A DNA stretch of 64,000 nt from Mesorhizobium tianshanense (GTDB lineage Bacteria > Pseudomonadota > Alphaproteobacteria > Rhizobiales > Rhizobiaceae). Below the pieces are notes generated by a model that was not told the DNA's origin, searched no databases, and saw nothing but the letters and a program-made list of their open reading frames with translations. Made by a program: the position numbers and the translations under genes. Location: NCBI RefSeq assembly GCF_007830515.1, contig NZ_VLKT01000039.1, positions 1-64,000 of the forward strand, written 5' to 3'. Below are positions 44,996-54,150 of the stretch, piece by piece (the stretch's first letter is position 1; each line of letters opens with the position of its first letter).

Positions 44996-45132
44996 CGCCG
45001 GCCGGCAGTGATCAAGCTCGTGCCCCGAAGCACCCAGAAGGAGCGACAGTCGAATGGTAGGCAAAGCAAAAAAGCTGCCTGCAAAACGAGATATTGCCCG
45101 GCCAGCGTCATTGACCTAGCCACTACGTCCTG

Positions 45133-45190
45133 TCAGCTCAGCACAATGCCGCCGTCCACATTAAGCATCTGGCCGGCCGGTGCTGCCCCT
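45133..45190 (-). pseudogene. short-chain dehydrogenase C-terminal remnant
   Basis: The minus strand reads PAGQMLNVDGGIVLS and a stop at 45133, the standard SDR ending. No SDR homology exists before it; the preceding codons belong to the PotA-like gene's downstream DNA. It is a fragment of fewer than 20 residues and marks the junction between regions 3 and 4. The bases 44996-45132 hold nothing else I can name. Confidence 0.65.
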
Positions 45191-45226
45191 AACCGTAATG
45201 TCGGGCCTGTCGCAAACTGTCGTCCG

Positions 45227-46306
45227 TCAGGCGGGAAATAGAAATGCGGCGGCGGGATCGAAAAAAATCTGCTGTCTGCTCGGGGCGATGCCTTCCTGTG
45301 CTTCTGCCATGTCGGAAGTCGGCCTGACGTCGATCTCCTGGCCGGCTGCGGTGCGCGCGATGACGCGCCGCCGCTCGCCGAAAAAGGCGGTGTCGATGAA
45401 CTCGACCGCAAGCCCGGCAGTGGCCGGGCCGGGTCTCAGCCGAAACGCTTCCGGCCGCACCATCAGCCTGGTCTTCTGGCCATGGCTGAAGTCCTGATCG
45501 ATCCTGACACCCGAGACAACCGAGCCATCGGCCAGGCGGATCGTGGCGGAGCCGTTGACGGTTTCAAGATGTTCGGCCGGCAAGAAGTTGGAATTTCCGA
45601 TGAAGCTGGCCACGAATTCGCTCGCAGGTCTCAGATAGAGGTCCTCGCCAGTACCGATCTGCTCGATGCGCCCATCCCGAAACAGGGCGATGTGATCAGA
45701 AAGATGCAGGGCCTCGTCCTGATCGTGGGTGACGTAAAGGATCGTTACGCCGGTTTCGCGGTGGATGCGCCGTATCTCGGCCTGGATTTCCTCGCGCAGC
45801 TTCTTGTCGAGTGCCGAAAGCGGCTCGTCCATCAGAAGGATCGGCGGATCGTAGGCAAGCGCCCGGGCAAGCGCCACGCGCTGCTGCTGTCCGCCCGATA
45901 GCGCGCCCGGATATCGGGTGCCGAAGCTTTCCAGCCGCACCAGCGACAGCATCTCGGCGACTTTTCGTTTGACCTCGGCGTCCGGCCGGCGCCGCACGCG
46001 TAGCGGAAAGGCAACGTTCTCGGCGACGGTGAGGTGCTGGAACAGCGTGTAGCGCTGGAACACCATGCCGATATTGCGCTTGTGCGACGGCACCGACAGC
46101 AGCGACCTGCCTTCGAGAAGAACGTCGCCGGATGTCGGATGCTGAAAGCCGGCGATTGCGTAGAGCGTCGTCGACTTGCCGGAGCCGGAAGGGCCGAGAA
46201 AGGTCAGGAACTCGCCCTTGGGTATATCGATCGTGACGTCGTGCACGGCGACGAAGCTGCCGAACGCCTTGCGCAGGTCGCGAATGGAGAGGAAGGGTTC
46301 GGTCAT
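45227..46306 (-). CDS. polyamine/compatible-solute-type ABC transporter ATPase (PotA-like)
   Basis: This 359-residue ATPase has Walker A FLGPSGSGKSTTLYAIAGF, the Q-loop MVFQRYTLFQH, the signature ALSGGQQQRVALARAL, Walker B ILLMDEPLSALDKKLR and the switch His in YVTHDQDEALHLSD, plus a C-terminal TOBE domain. The true start is ATG 46306, overlapping the permease stop by ATGA; the longer frame is a shadow. It is the last gene of the region 4 operon. Confidence 0.92.
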   Translation of the reverse strand: MTEPFLSIRDLRKAFGSFVAVHDVTIDIPKGEFLTFLGPSGSGKSTTLYAIAGFQHPTSGDVLLEGRSLLSVPSHKRNIGMVFQRYTLFQHLTVAENVAFPLRVRRRPDAEVKRKVAEMLSLVRLESFGTRYPGALSGGQQQRVALARALAYDPPILLMDEPLSALDKKLREEIQAEIRRIHRETGVTILYVTHDQDEALHLSDHIALFRDGRIEQIGTGEDLYLRPASEFVASFIGNSNFLPAEHLETVNGSATIRLADGSVVSGVRIDQDFSHGQKTRLMVRPEAFRLRPGPATAGLAVEFIDTAFFGERRRVIARTAAGQEIDVRPTSDMAEAQEGIAPSRQQIFFDPAAAFLFPA

Positions 46307-47103
46307 TTCGACAATTTCCGCCGAATGAGTGCCGTTACGATCATCAGGCTCAGCGTCAGAAGAACGAGAAGGCTGGAGGCCGCGGCGATGACCGGGCTCA
46401 GATCCTGGCGCAGGCTGCCCCAGATCTTGACCGGCAAGGTCTGCAAGGTGGGGCTGGCCATGAAGATCGCGACCACCACCTCGTCCCATGAGGCGAGAAA
46501 GGCGAAGATCGCCGCCGAGAAGATCCCGATCTTGATCGCCGGCAAGGTGACCCGGAGTTTTGCTTCGAATGGGCTCGCGCCGCAGACGATCGCCGCGTCC
46601 TCGACGGATTTGTCGAAGCCTTCGAGTGCCGCGGTGATGGGAATGATGGCGAAGGGGAGTGCCAGGACTGTATGGGCGATGACGAAGCCTGCCGTGGTGC
46701 CGCCGAGCCCGATCCGCAGGAAGAATGCGTAGATGGCGATGGCGAAGACGACGACCGGCAACACCATTGGCGTCAGCAGAAGGCCGCGAAGCGTGTTGCG
46801 CCCGCGAAACTGTCCCCTGACCAGGGCGAAAGAAGCCAGGAGTCCGATGGCGACGGCAAGAATCGCAGCCATGGTGGCAATGCGCGCGCTGGTCAGCGCC
46901 GCTTCGAGCCAGGCCGGATCGGCGAAGAGTTCCTCATACCATTTCAGCGTCCAGCCGGGCGGCGGAAAAGCCAGCCATCGCGACGATCCGAACGACAGAA
47001 GCACGATGAAGACCACCGGCAGCAACAAAAACGCGGCAACCAGGCCGGTGAAACCCAGAAGGGCTGCCCGTAGCCAGCCCAGCCGGTCGTAATCGAGCAG
47101 CAT
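46303..47103 (-). CDS. ABC transporter permease (PotC-like)
   Basis: This 266-residue permease has six predicted helices and the EAA loop DAAIVCGASPFEAKLRVTLP. Its N-terminus is RAALLGFTGLVAAFLLLPVV. With the PotB-like partner it forms the membrane channel. Its stop overlaps potA and its start lies one base after the PotB-like stop, so the genes are translationally coupled. Confidence 0.9.
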   Translation of the reverse strand: MLLDYDRLGWLRAALLGFTGLVAAFLLLPVVFIVLLSFGSSRWLAFPPPGWTLKWYEELFADPAWLEAALTSARIATMAAILAVAIGLLASFALVRGQFRGRNTLRGLLLTPMVLPVVVFAIAIYAFFLRIGLGGTTAGFVIAHTVLALPFAIIPITAALEGFDKSVEDAAIVCGASPFEAKLRVTLPAIKIGIFSAAIFAFLASWDEVVVAIFMASPTLQTLPVKIWGSLRQDLSPVIAAASSLLVLLTLSLMIVTALIRRKLSK

Positions 47104-47104
47104 C

Positions 47105-47965
47105 TCAGATGCCTCCTGTCATGCGCTTGGCGCCGACGAGGCGCAGTTGCAGCGCGTAGAGCGCCATGGTGACCAAAAGCAGGATGAAAGCGGCCGCGCT
47201 TCCGAGCCCCCAGTTGAGCAAGGACTGGATCATCTGGGCGATCATTCCGGCGAGCATCATGTTGGAGGTGCCGCCGAGCAGCGTGGGCGTCACGAAATAG
47301 CCGAGCGACATGACGAAGACCATCAGGCCGCCTGCAGCGATTCCCGGAAGCGACAAAGGCAGCAGGATGCGGCGGAAGGCATCGAAGGGGCTCGCACCGC
47401 ACAGAGCGGCGGCACGCAGTGTCATCGGATCAATGGCGCACAGGGTTCCGACCAGTGGAAGTATCATGAAGGGCAGCATAATGTAGACCATGCCGATGGT
47501 GACGCCGGTCAGGTTGTTGATCAGCGGCAGCGGCTCGCTGATCAGGCCGATATCCATCAGTGTCCGGTTGATGACGCCGGTGCGTTGAAGCAGCACCATC
47601 CAGGCATAGGTGCGGGTGAGCAGATTGGTCCACATCGACAGGATGATGATGCCGAAGACAATCGAACCGAGGGCGGGCGGCATGATCGCCAGCATCCAGG
47701 CGACCGGAAACGCCACGATGACGGTGACGGCGGTGACGACGGTGGCGACCAGAAAGGTGTTGAAGAAGACCCGCGCATAGGTGCCGTGGCCAAACAGGGT
47801 GGCGTAGTTCTGCAGGCCCGGTACGGGTTCGGTTACGCTGCGCAGCAGCAACGCAACGACCGGCACCACGAAGAACAGGATGATAAGGATCAGCGCCGGT
47901 AAGGCGCCGCCGATGCCATCCGGCCCTCGGAGGATTGGCGGTCGATGAAGCAAATTGCCCGACAT
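47105..47965 (-). CDS. ABC transporter permease (PotB-like)
   Basis: This 286-residue permease has six helices, the N-terminal ALILIILFFVVPVVALLLR and the EAA loop RAAALCGASPFDAFRRILLP. Relatives import spermidine/putrescine or related cations or small solutes. It follows the binding protein gene after a strong hairpin. Confidence 0.9.
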   Translation of the reverse strand: MSGNLLHRPPILRGPDGIGGALPALILIILFFVVPVVALLLRSVTEPVPGLQNYATLFGHGTYARVFFNTFLVATVVTAVTVIVAFPVAWMLAIMPPALGSIVFGIIILSMWTNLLTRTYAWMVLLQRTGVINRTLMDIGLISEPLPLINNLTGVTIGMVYIMLPFMILPLVGTLCAIDPMTLRAAALCGASPFDAFRRILLPLSLPGIAAGGLMVFVMSLGYFVTPTLLGGTSNMMLAGMIAQMIQSLLNWGLGSAAAFILLLVTMALYALQLRLVGAKRMTGGI

Positions 47966-47986
47966 GGCGATGATCCCGTCAGATCA

Positions 47987-48012
47987 GGCGGGACGCCTTG
48001 CAGCGTCCCGCC
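47987..48012 (-). terminator. strong hairpin between the binding protein and permease genes
   Basis: GGCGGGACGC pairs with GCGTCCCGCC (ten perfect pairs, six-base loop CTTGCA). No T-run follows, so it probably protects the binding protein mRNA end and lowers downstream expression. Confidence 0.65.
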
Positions 48013-48034
48013 GGTTCACAGGTGAAGTCAGCGG

Positions 48035-49039
48035 CTATTTGGCCTGCCAGGCGTACCAGCGCTCCGCGATCGCGTCGCGGTTTTCAGCCCAGTAGTTCAT
48101 GTCGAGGTCGATCTGCCCGTCGACATAGGCGTCCGGTAGCGACTTGACGACATCGGCCGGCATTTCGGCCTTGGCTGCAGTATTGATGGGTGCGTAGCCG
48201 CTAGCTTCGGCAAACATTGCCTGGCTTTTCGGGCTTGTCGCGGTGGCCAGGAATTTCATGGCGCTCGCCTTGTTCTTAGAACCTTTGGGGATGACGAGTA
48301 CGTCGGCGGCGGTCATGTTCTGATTCCAGGATGCGCCGACATCGGCGCCGTCCTGCTCGAGGGCGAAGACGCGTCCGTTCCAGAGCTGGCCGAAGGCCGC
48401 TTCACCGGAAGCGATCAGCTGTTGCGACTGCGCGCCGCTGTCCCACCAGACGATTTCCGGCTTGATCGTGTCGAGTTTCTTGAAAGCCCGGTCGAGGTCG
48501 AGCGGGTAGAGCTTGTCCGCAGGCACTCCATCGGCCAAAAGCGCGATCTCGATGACGCCCGGCGCCGACCATTTATAAAAGGTGCGCTTACCGGGAAATT
48601 TCGTCAGGTCGAACATGTCGGCCCAGCCCGTCGGTTCGCCCGACACGGCCCCTTTGTTCCAGGCAAGAACGAATGAGTAGTAGAAGCTGCCGACGGCATG
48701 GTCGGTGGTGAAGCGAGGATCGAGATCGGCTTTCGGCACGACGCTGAAATCGATCGGCTCCAGCAGGCCATCCTTGGCCGCCTTGATGGCGAAATCCATT
48801 TCGACATCGACGACATCCCAGGCGACGCTGCCGCCTTCCACCATGGCCTTCAGCTTGCCGTAGTCCGTTGGGCCGTCCTGCAGCACCTTGATGCCGGAGC
48901 TCGCTTCGAACGGAGCAGCCCAGGATTTGGTCTGCGCTTCCTGGGTGGTTCCGCCCCAGCTGGTGAACACCATTTCATCGGCGTGCGCGGCAGTGGCTGC
49001 CAGGAGCCCGGCCAGGAGGCCGGTCAAAATCAGTTTCAT
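48035..49039 (-). CDS. ABC transporter periplasmic binding protein (PotD-like)
   Basis: This 334-residue protein has a signal peptide (LILTGLLAGLLAATAAHA), then MVFTSWGGTTQEAQTKSWA, GGSVAWDVVDVEMDFAIKA, WNKGAVSGEPTGWADMFD and LDMNYWAENRDAIAERW. This is the order of PotD/AfuA-like proteins that bind polyamines, opines or similar cations. The ligand is unknown. The adjoining oxygenase and aldehyde dehydrogenase suggest the substrate is oxidised in the cell. Confidence 0.9.
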   Translation of the reverse strand: MKLILTGLLAGLLAATAAHADEMVFTSWGGTTQEAQTKSWAAPFEASSGIKVLQDGPTDYGKLKAMVEGGSVAWDVVDVEMDFAIKAAKDGLLEPIDFSVVPKADLDPRFTTDHAVGSFYYSFVLAWNKGAVSGEPTGWADMFDLTKFPGKRTFYKWSAPGVIEIALLADGVPADKLYPLDLDRAFKKLDTIKPEIVWWDSGAQSQQLIASGEAAFGQLWNGRVFALEQDGADVGASWNQNMTAADVLVIPKGSKNKASAMKFLATATSPKSQAMFAEASGYAPINTAAKAEMPADVVKSLPDAYVDGQIDLDMNYWAENRDAIAERWYAWQAK

Positions 49040-49105
49040 GTCATTCTCCTCTGTTGGTTGCTTGGTTTCTTGTTGTTATGAAATTGCGCGACCGCGGCGC
49101 CGGCC

Positions 49106-50581
49106 TCATCGCATGACGAACGGATCCGGGATCGGCTCGTCGGATGTTCGTATCCAGACGGATTTCGAGCGCGTGTAATCGCGGATGGCGTCGGCCCCGC
49201 CCTCACGGCCGAGCCCCGACTGACCATAGCCGCCGAACGGCACGAGCGGCGAAACGGCGCGGTATGTGTTGACCCAGACGACGCCTGCATGGATCTCGCG
49301 CGCCATGCGGTGCGCCTTGGCGAGATTGGTGGTGAACACGCCCGAGGCCAGGCCGAACGGCGTATCGTTGGCAAGCGCCAGTGCTTCAGCTTCCGTGTCG
49401 AAGGCAAGCACGCTGAGCACCGGACCGAACAGCTCCTCCCGCACGCAGGGCAGCCCTGTATCCTTGGCGTCGATGATGGTCGGTGCGTAGTAGAAGCCGT
49501 GCGGATGACCGTTGGGCCTTTTTCCGCCGGTGACCAGCGTCCCGCCATTGGCGAGGCTCTCGGCAACGATCTTTTCGATCCATTCCCGCTGGCGTAGCGT
49601 TGCCAGCGGTCCCATTTCGGTGGCCGGATCCTGCGGATCGCCGATTCTAATGGCCTCGGCCTTGCGCTTGAGCCTGTCCAGGAAATTGGCCTTTACCGAA
49701 CGCTCGACCAGCAGCCGGGAGCCTGCGACACAGCTTTGTCCAGACGCCGCGAAAATCCCGGCCACGACCGCGTTTGCCGCACTGTCCAGATCTGCGTCGG
49801 CGAAAACGACAACCGGGCTTTTCCCGCCCAGCTCCAGCGTCGTGTAAGCGAGATTTTCCGCCGTGTTGCGGACGACCGCGCGAGCGGTCGAGGGTCCGCC
49901 GGTGAAGGCGACGCGTGAGACCAGTGGATGACTAGTCAGGCGTCGGCCGCAATCGTGCCCGAACCCGTTCAGTATGCTGACGCTTCCGGCGGGAAATCCG
50001 GCCTCGTGAACGAGCTCCGCGAAGGCCAGCAGCGGCGCTGGGCCGTCCTCCGAGGCTTTCAGGACGACCGTGCAGCCGGCCGCCAGCGCCGGGCCGAGCT
50101 TGACGGCCGAAAGGAAGAGTTGCGAATTCCACGGCACGACGGCGGCGACGACGCCGATCGGCTCGCGCCGGATGGTGACGTCCATATCGGCCTTGTCGAT
50201 AGGCACATGCGAGCCTTCATGCTTGTCGGCAAGCCCGCCATAGTAGCGGTAATAGTCGCCGACATAGGCGATCTGGGCGCGGGTCTCGCGGATGATCTTG
50301 CCGGTGTCGCGCGTCTCCAGTTCGGCCAGGCGGCCGGCATTGGCGACCACCAGGTCGCCGAGGCACGCCAGCAGCTTGCCGCGCGCCGTCGCTGTCAGCG
50401 AGGCCCAGGCGGCGGAGTGCAAAGTCCGGTGCGCCGCTTCGACGGCGCGGTCGACATCGGCTTCCGTCGCGGCCGGCATCGTCGCCCAGGGCGCTCCGGT
50501 TGATGGATCGATGCTTTCGAAGGTGGCCGTCGGCGGATCGAACGCCCCGTCTATGAAGTTCCTGAAGGCCACAAGGGTCAT
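49106..50581 (-). CDS. NAD(P)-dependent aldehyde dehydrogenase
   Basis: This 491-residue ALDH superfamily enzyme has GVVAAVVPWNSQLFLSAVKL, the cofactor-loop FTGGPSTARAVV, the general base in LELGGKSPVVVFADAD (Glu) and the catalytic Cys in ASGQSCVAGSRLLV. GPVLSVLAFDTEAEAL is visible near the C-terminus. It would turn an aldehyde produced by the LLM oxygenase into an acid. The start at 50581 overlaps the monooxygenase stop by ATGA, and the longer frame is a shadow. Confidence 0.93.
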   Translation of the reverse strand: MTLVAFRNFIDGAFDPPTATFESIDPSTGAPWATMPAATEADVDRAVEAAHRTLHSAAWASLTATARGKLLACLGDLVVANAGRLAELETRDTGKIIRETRAQIAYVGDYYRYYGGLADKHEGSHVPIDKADMDVTIRREPIGVVAAVVPWNSQLFLSAVKLGPALAAGCTVVLKASEDGPAPLLAFAELVHEAGFPAGSVSILNGFGHDCGRRLTSHPLVSRVAFTGGPSTARAVVRNTAENLAYTTLELGGKSPVVVFADADLDSAANAVVAGIFAASGQSCVAGSRLLVERSVKANFLDRLKRKAEAIRIGDPQDPATEMGPLATLRQREWIEKIVAESLANGGTLVTGGKRPNGHPHGFYYAPTIIDAKDTGLPCVREELFGPVLSVLAFDTEAEALALANDTPFGLASGVFTTNLAKAHRMAREIHAGVVWVNTYRAVSPLVPFGGYGQSGLGREGGADAIRDYTRSKSVWIRTSDEPIPDPFVMR

Positions 50582-51630
50582 TGCGGCCTCCCGTGCCGGA
50601 AGGCCGGCATCACCTTGTCGACGAACAGCTGCAGGGACTTCTTCTTGCGTTCGTGTGGCAGGCCGCTGTCGATCCAGATCGAATATTGGTCGTAGCCGAG
50701 CGCCTCGTATGCCTTCAGCCGGGTGATCACCACTTCGGCTTCGCCGATAACCAGGTTCTGTCGGATCTTGTCCGGCGCGTATTGCGGCATGGCCGCGATC
50801 TCGTCGTCGGTGAGCGCTTCCAATATGCCTTGGCGAACGGGCTTCTTGTTCTGGAACCACGCGCCGAACTGGCAGTAGAACAGCGACAGGTCCTTCGTCA
50901 GCTGCTCCGCATCGGCGGCGTCCTCGGCAACGAATGTGTGCATCAGCAGCATGATGTCGGGGCGCGCCATGTCCGGATGCGCCGCGCACGCAGCGTTGAA
51001 GCGCTCCATCAGGCTGGTTACTTCACCGTCGCCGGAGGCGAGCGGCGTGACCTGGACGTTGCAGCCGTTGGACACGGCGAAGTCGTGCGAGTTCGGATCG
51101 CGCGCCGCCACCCAGATCGGCGGGTGCGGCTTTTGCACCGGCTTGGGCGACGAGGTGGTGGGCGGAAACGACCAGAACTCCCCGGACATCTCGAAGTCGC
51201 CTTCCCAAAGGCCCTTGATAGCGGGGATGATCTCGCGCATGCGCTGGCCCGCGCCCCAGGCGTCGAGCCCGGGGAACAGGCGTTGGTATTCGTAAACGTA
51301 GGCGCCGCGCGCGATGCCGATGTCGAGCCGGCCGCCCGTGATGACGTCAGTCATGGCCGCTTCGCCGGCGAGCTTGATCGGATGCCAGAACGGCGCGATG
51401 ACCGTTCCCGTGCCGAGCCGGATGCGCTTCGTCCTGGCGCCGAGATAGGCGATGTTGATGAACGGGTTCGGCGAGATGGTGAACTCCATGCCGTGGTGTT
51501 CGCCGATCCAGGCCGTCTCGAAGCCTGCTGCCTCGGCCATCAGAACCAGTTCCTCAAGCTCGTCGATGAGCTCGGCATGCGGCTTTGCAGGATCCGAGCG
51601 TTCCATATGGACGAAGAGCGAGAACTTCAT
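50578..51630 (-). CDS. LLM-class flavin-dependent monooxygenase (bacterial luciferase-like)
   Basis: This 350-residue TIM-barrel flavoprotein has DELEELVLMAEAAGFETAWI, EHHGMEFTISPNPFINIAYL, TGTVIAPFWHPIKLAGEA, ITGGRLDIGIARGAYVYEY and PPIWVAARDPNSHDFAV. It needs reduced FMN, which the fused flavin reductase encoded upstream could supply, and uses oxygen to oxidise an unknown substrate. It lies between that reductase and the aldehyde dehydrogenase. Its length and motifs are alkanal-monooxygenase-like, not the longer NtaA/SnaA type. Confidence 0.91.
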   Translation of the reverse strand: MKFSLFVHMERSDPAKPHAELIDELEELVLMAEAAGFETAWIGEHHGMEFTISPNPFINIAYLGARTKRIRLGTGTVIAPFWHPIKLAGEAAMTDVITGGRLDIGIARGAYVYEYQRLFPGLDAWGAGQRMREIIPAIKGLWEGDFEMSGEFWSFPPTTSSPKPVQKPHPPIWVAARDPNSHDFAVSNGCNVQVTPLASGDGEVTSLMERFNAACAAHPDMARPDIMLLMHTFVAEDAADAEQLTKDLSLFYCQFGAWFQNKKPVRQGILEALTDDEIAAMPQYAPDKIRQNLVIGEAEVVITRLKAYEALGYDQYSIWIDSGLPHERKKKSLQLFVDKVMPAFRHGRPQ

Positions 51631-51636
51631 TTCTGT

Positions 51637-53442
51637 TCACCCCGGATTGGAAATGGAGGGTTTCATGGACATCGGCTTGGCGAGCGGACGGACTTCACCT
51701 TCGACCTCGTTGCCGACATAGACTCCAAACGCATCCTCCCGACACTCTCGAACGTAGCGGGCAAGCATCGAGCGCACAGCGGCGTCGGCGATGTTCAGTC
51801 CGGCAATCCTGTCGATGTCGACGAGCCGGACCTGGCCATCGCTGGAGTGCGGCGCGTCTACCGTGCCGCGGTAGTAGACATGCGTTCGCGATGGGTTTGC
51901 TGCGTCGTCCCAGACCGCAAACAGGAATCCGAGATGAGCCTCGATCGCTTTCGCGGCGAGGCGTCCCTTGAGGCTTCGCGTGTCGCCGGGCGTCCCGAGT
52001 CCTCGGCCCGCCGGCAGTTCGAAAAAGCCGTCGACGGTTTCGAAGAACAGCACGCGGCCTTCATCTTCGAGGATAGCGCCGACCTCCATGTCGGGCGGCG
52101 CGGCCGCCAGCGCTTCCTGGCTGAGACCGGGCGAGACATAGGCGCCACGGCAATAGCCGAGGGGCTGCGATGAATTGTGAGAGAATTCGCGAACGCGGCC
52201 GATGAGGATCGAATGATCGCCGGCGTCGACCAACTGCTCCATGTCACAGTCAAACGTCGCCACCGATCCGCCGAGCAACGGGCTGCCGGTCGGGCCGAAA
52301 CGCCATTCGACAGCCGAGAACTTGTCCTGCGATTTCGAAGCAAAGACGCCGGACGCGGCTCTCTGTTCCTCCGAGAGCACGTTGATGGCAAAGCACTTCG
52401 AGGTCGAAAACACGGGATGACCCAGCGCTTTCTTGGCGATGCAGACCAGAACAAGGGGCGGATCGAGCGAAACGGATGTAAACGAATTGGCAGTGAACCC
52501 CCGAGGCTCTCCTTCCGGGCCGATCGCGGTGACGATGGTAACGCCGGTCAGGAAAGAACCGAGCGCCCGCCTGAATTCGCCCGCGTCGAACGCTGTGTCC
52601 ATCGCCGGTCGCTCCGATCGGCTTGCGCCGTCGTTGCTCTCTAGAAAATCGACGATGCGCCGTGTGACCGTATCGGGCGAGGCTATGGCCATCATGTGTC
52701 GTTCGCCCTCCAGAACGACGCAGCGACCGCGTGGCGCGAGGCGCGCCATTGCCGCCGACATTGCAGGTGAGGAATTCCTGTCCTCAGAGCCGGTTATGAA
52801 TAGAGCCGGCATCGCGAGACCGGAAAGACGATCGCCATGCGCGGCATCCGCGTGGGCGAAAAGTTGATATGTGCGCTTATAGCCTTTCGGGTTGACGCTT
52901 TGCAGTGCCGCGCGCGTCGTCCTTGCGGCCTCGGCCAGGGTGTCGGGGACCGGATTGCCGAACCAGCGCGCGATCGTTGCGTCCGTTCCTGACGGGTTCT
53001 TCGCGCCATTCAATTCGGCGGCGCGCTCGCGTACCGCCTGCGCAAGGTCGGCCGGGCGGCGAAAGACCGCGTTGAGCGACACGATGCGGCGGACCCGTTT
53101 GGGTGCACTGAGAGCGATTTCCTGCCCGACCAGCGCCCCCATTGAATGGCCAACGATCGAGACGGCATCCAGGCCAAGATAGTCGAGAAGCCGGATTGCC
53201 TGTCCGGCATAATCGGCAAGGCTGGCGTCCTCGGGCGGCAGCGGCGACGGGCCATGTCCCAGCATGTCGATCGCGATCACGTCCCATCTGCCCTTCATCA
53301 GCGCGACCTGGGGCCCCCAGATCGCCGCGTTCATGCCGACGCCATGGATGAGGAGGACCGGCGCGCCCGATCCGGTACGGATGAAGCCGGTGCCGTCAGG
53401 CGCCGTTCCGCGATGCCAGCCAGGAGCCGTCGGCTCAACCAT
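51637..53442 (-). CDS. fusion of alpha/beta hydrolase and flavin reductase
   Basis: This 601-residue two-enzyme protein is unusual. Residues 1-275 form an alpha/beta hydrolase (LLIHGVGMNAAIWGPQ, the nucleophile in SIVGHSMGALVGQE, a late His in EGERHMM). Residues 290-455 form a flavin reductase-like split barrel (FRRALGSFLTGVTIVTAIGP and GFTANSFTSVSLDPPLVLVC). Residues 460-601 form an extra C-terminal region that recalls nudix proteins (AILEDEGRVLFFETVDGFFEL) but lacks a clear nudix box. The reductase would feed FMNH2 to the adjacent LLM enzyme and the hydrolase would process its product or substrate. It overlaps the AA_synth gene by eight bases. Confidence 0.87.
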   Translation of the reverse strand: MVEPTAPGWHRGTAPDGTGFIRTGSGAPVLLIHGVGMNAAIWGPQVALMKGRWDVIAIDMLGHGPSPLPPEDASLADYAGQAIRLLDYLGLDAVSIVGHSMGALVGQEIALSAPKRVRRIVSLNAVFRRPADLAQAVRERAAELNGAKNPSGTDATIARWFGNPVPDTLAEAARTTRAALQSVNPKGYKRTYQLFAHADAAHGDRLSGLAMPALFITGSEDRNSSPAMSAAMARLAPRGRCVVLEGERHMMAIASPDTVTRRIVDFLESNDGASRSERPAMDTAFDAGEFRRALGSFLTGVTIVTAIGPEGEPRGFTANSFTSVSLDPPLVLVCIAKKALGHPVFSTSKCFAINVLSEEQRAASGVFASKSQDKFSAVEWRFGPTGSPLLGGSVATFDCDMEQLVDAGDHSILIGRVREFSHNSSQPLGYCRGAYVSPGLSQEALAAAPPDMEVGAILEDEGRVLFFETVDGFFELPAGRGLGTPGDTRSLKGRLAAKAIEAHLGFLFAVWDDAANPSRTHVYYRGTVDAPHSSDGQVRLVDIDRIAGLNIADAAVRSMLARYVRECREDAFGVYVGNEVEGEVRPLAKPMSMKPSISNPG

Positions 53443-54022
53443 GCAGATCGCCGACCTCCTTGAGATCCTGGTAGCGGTCGCCGATGCGATGGTGCGGTCG
53501 CCCGCCGATCGAGGCGCCAAGCGCCACCACCAGCTCGTCCGGCGCCGGCGCGTCGCCGATCTGGAAATGCACCGTCAGGTAGTGCGAACGTCGGCCTTCA
53601 TCGTTCTTGTCCATGAGCGGGATCATGATCGGCGTATTGGGTCCACCGCGCAGATTGGTGAAGGCAAGATAGGTTTTGGCGCCAACGGCACGCCGATAGT
53701 GGTTGCCGAAATGCAGCGTGTGGATGAGTGCCGAGGCATGCTCGACCTCGCCCGACGTGCCGCAGATTGCGGCCTTGCCGTAGCCTTCGATCGCTTCGCC
53801 AGATCCCGCCACTGCGAGGATTTCACCGGTCAGCACTTCCCCCAAGACCGGCGCATAGGCGCGGATCTCGGGAGAAAGGTCCTCGGTGAAACCGCGCCCG
53901 GCCCAGGGATTGTCGAGCACCGCCGCCACGCCGATCAGGCGCAGCGGCCGTGGGGCCGCCTTGCCGCCTTCGATCAGCGTGTTCTCGATATAGGTGACGA
54001 TCTTTCGGATGGCCGGCTTCAT
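53435..54022 (-). CDS. amino acid synthesis family protein (AA_synth, DUF1185)
   Basis: This 195-residue protein has the family's order RKIVTYIENTLIEGGKAAPR, AAVLDNPWAGRGFTEDLSP, AAICGTSGEVEHASALIHTL and LVVALGASIGGRPHHRIGDR. The family was named for rescue of amino acid auxotrophs, but its reaction remains unclear to me. It is the first gene of the oxygenase-transport operon. ATG 54022 is chosen because gagga lies just upstream; a start at 54052 has no ribosome site. Confidence 0.85.
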   Translation of the reverse strand: MKPAIRKIVTYIENTLIEGGKAAPRPLRLIGVAAVLDNPWAGRGFTEDLSPEIRAYAPVLGEVLTGEILAVAGSGEAIEGYGKAAICGTSGEVEHASALIHTLHFGNHYRRAVGAKTYLAFTNLRGGPNTPIMIPLMDKNDEGRRSHYLTVHFQIGDAPAPDELVVALGASIGGRPHHRIGDRYQDLKEVGDLHG

Positions 54023-54083
54023 CAAATCCTCGGTGGTCGATCGGGAGGGCATCCGGAAAAGTCACCTTTTGCCCCTGTCGTCT

Positions 54084-54097
54084 TATGGTATACCATA
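54084..54097. promoter_or_regulatory. perfect 14-bp palindrome, probable GntR/FCD operator
   Basis: TATGGTATACCATA lies between the AA_synth gene and the divergent GntR gene. TGGTATACCA-type dyads are typical of FadR/FCD regulators. It covers the first ATG of the GntR frame (54085), so translation must begin later, at 54151. Confidence 0.68.
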
Positions 54098-54150
54098 CTA
54101 TTGAAGACCAAATCCCTTGTCAACGGATCGTCGAATCTGTTTCCTTGCGG

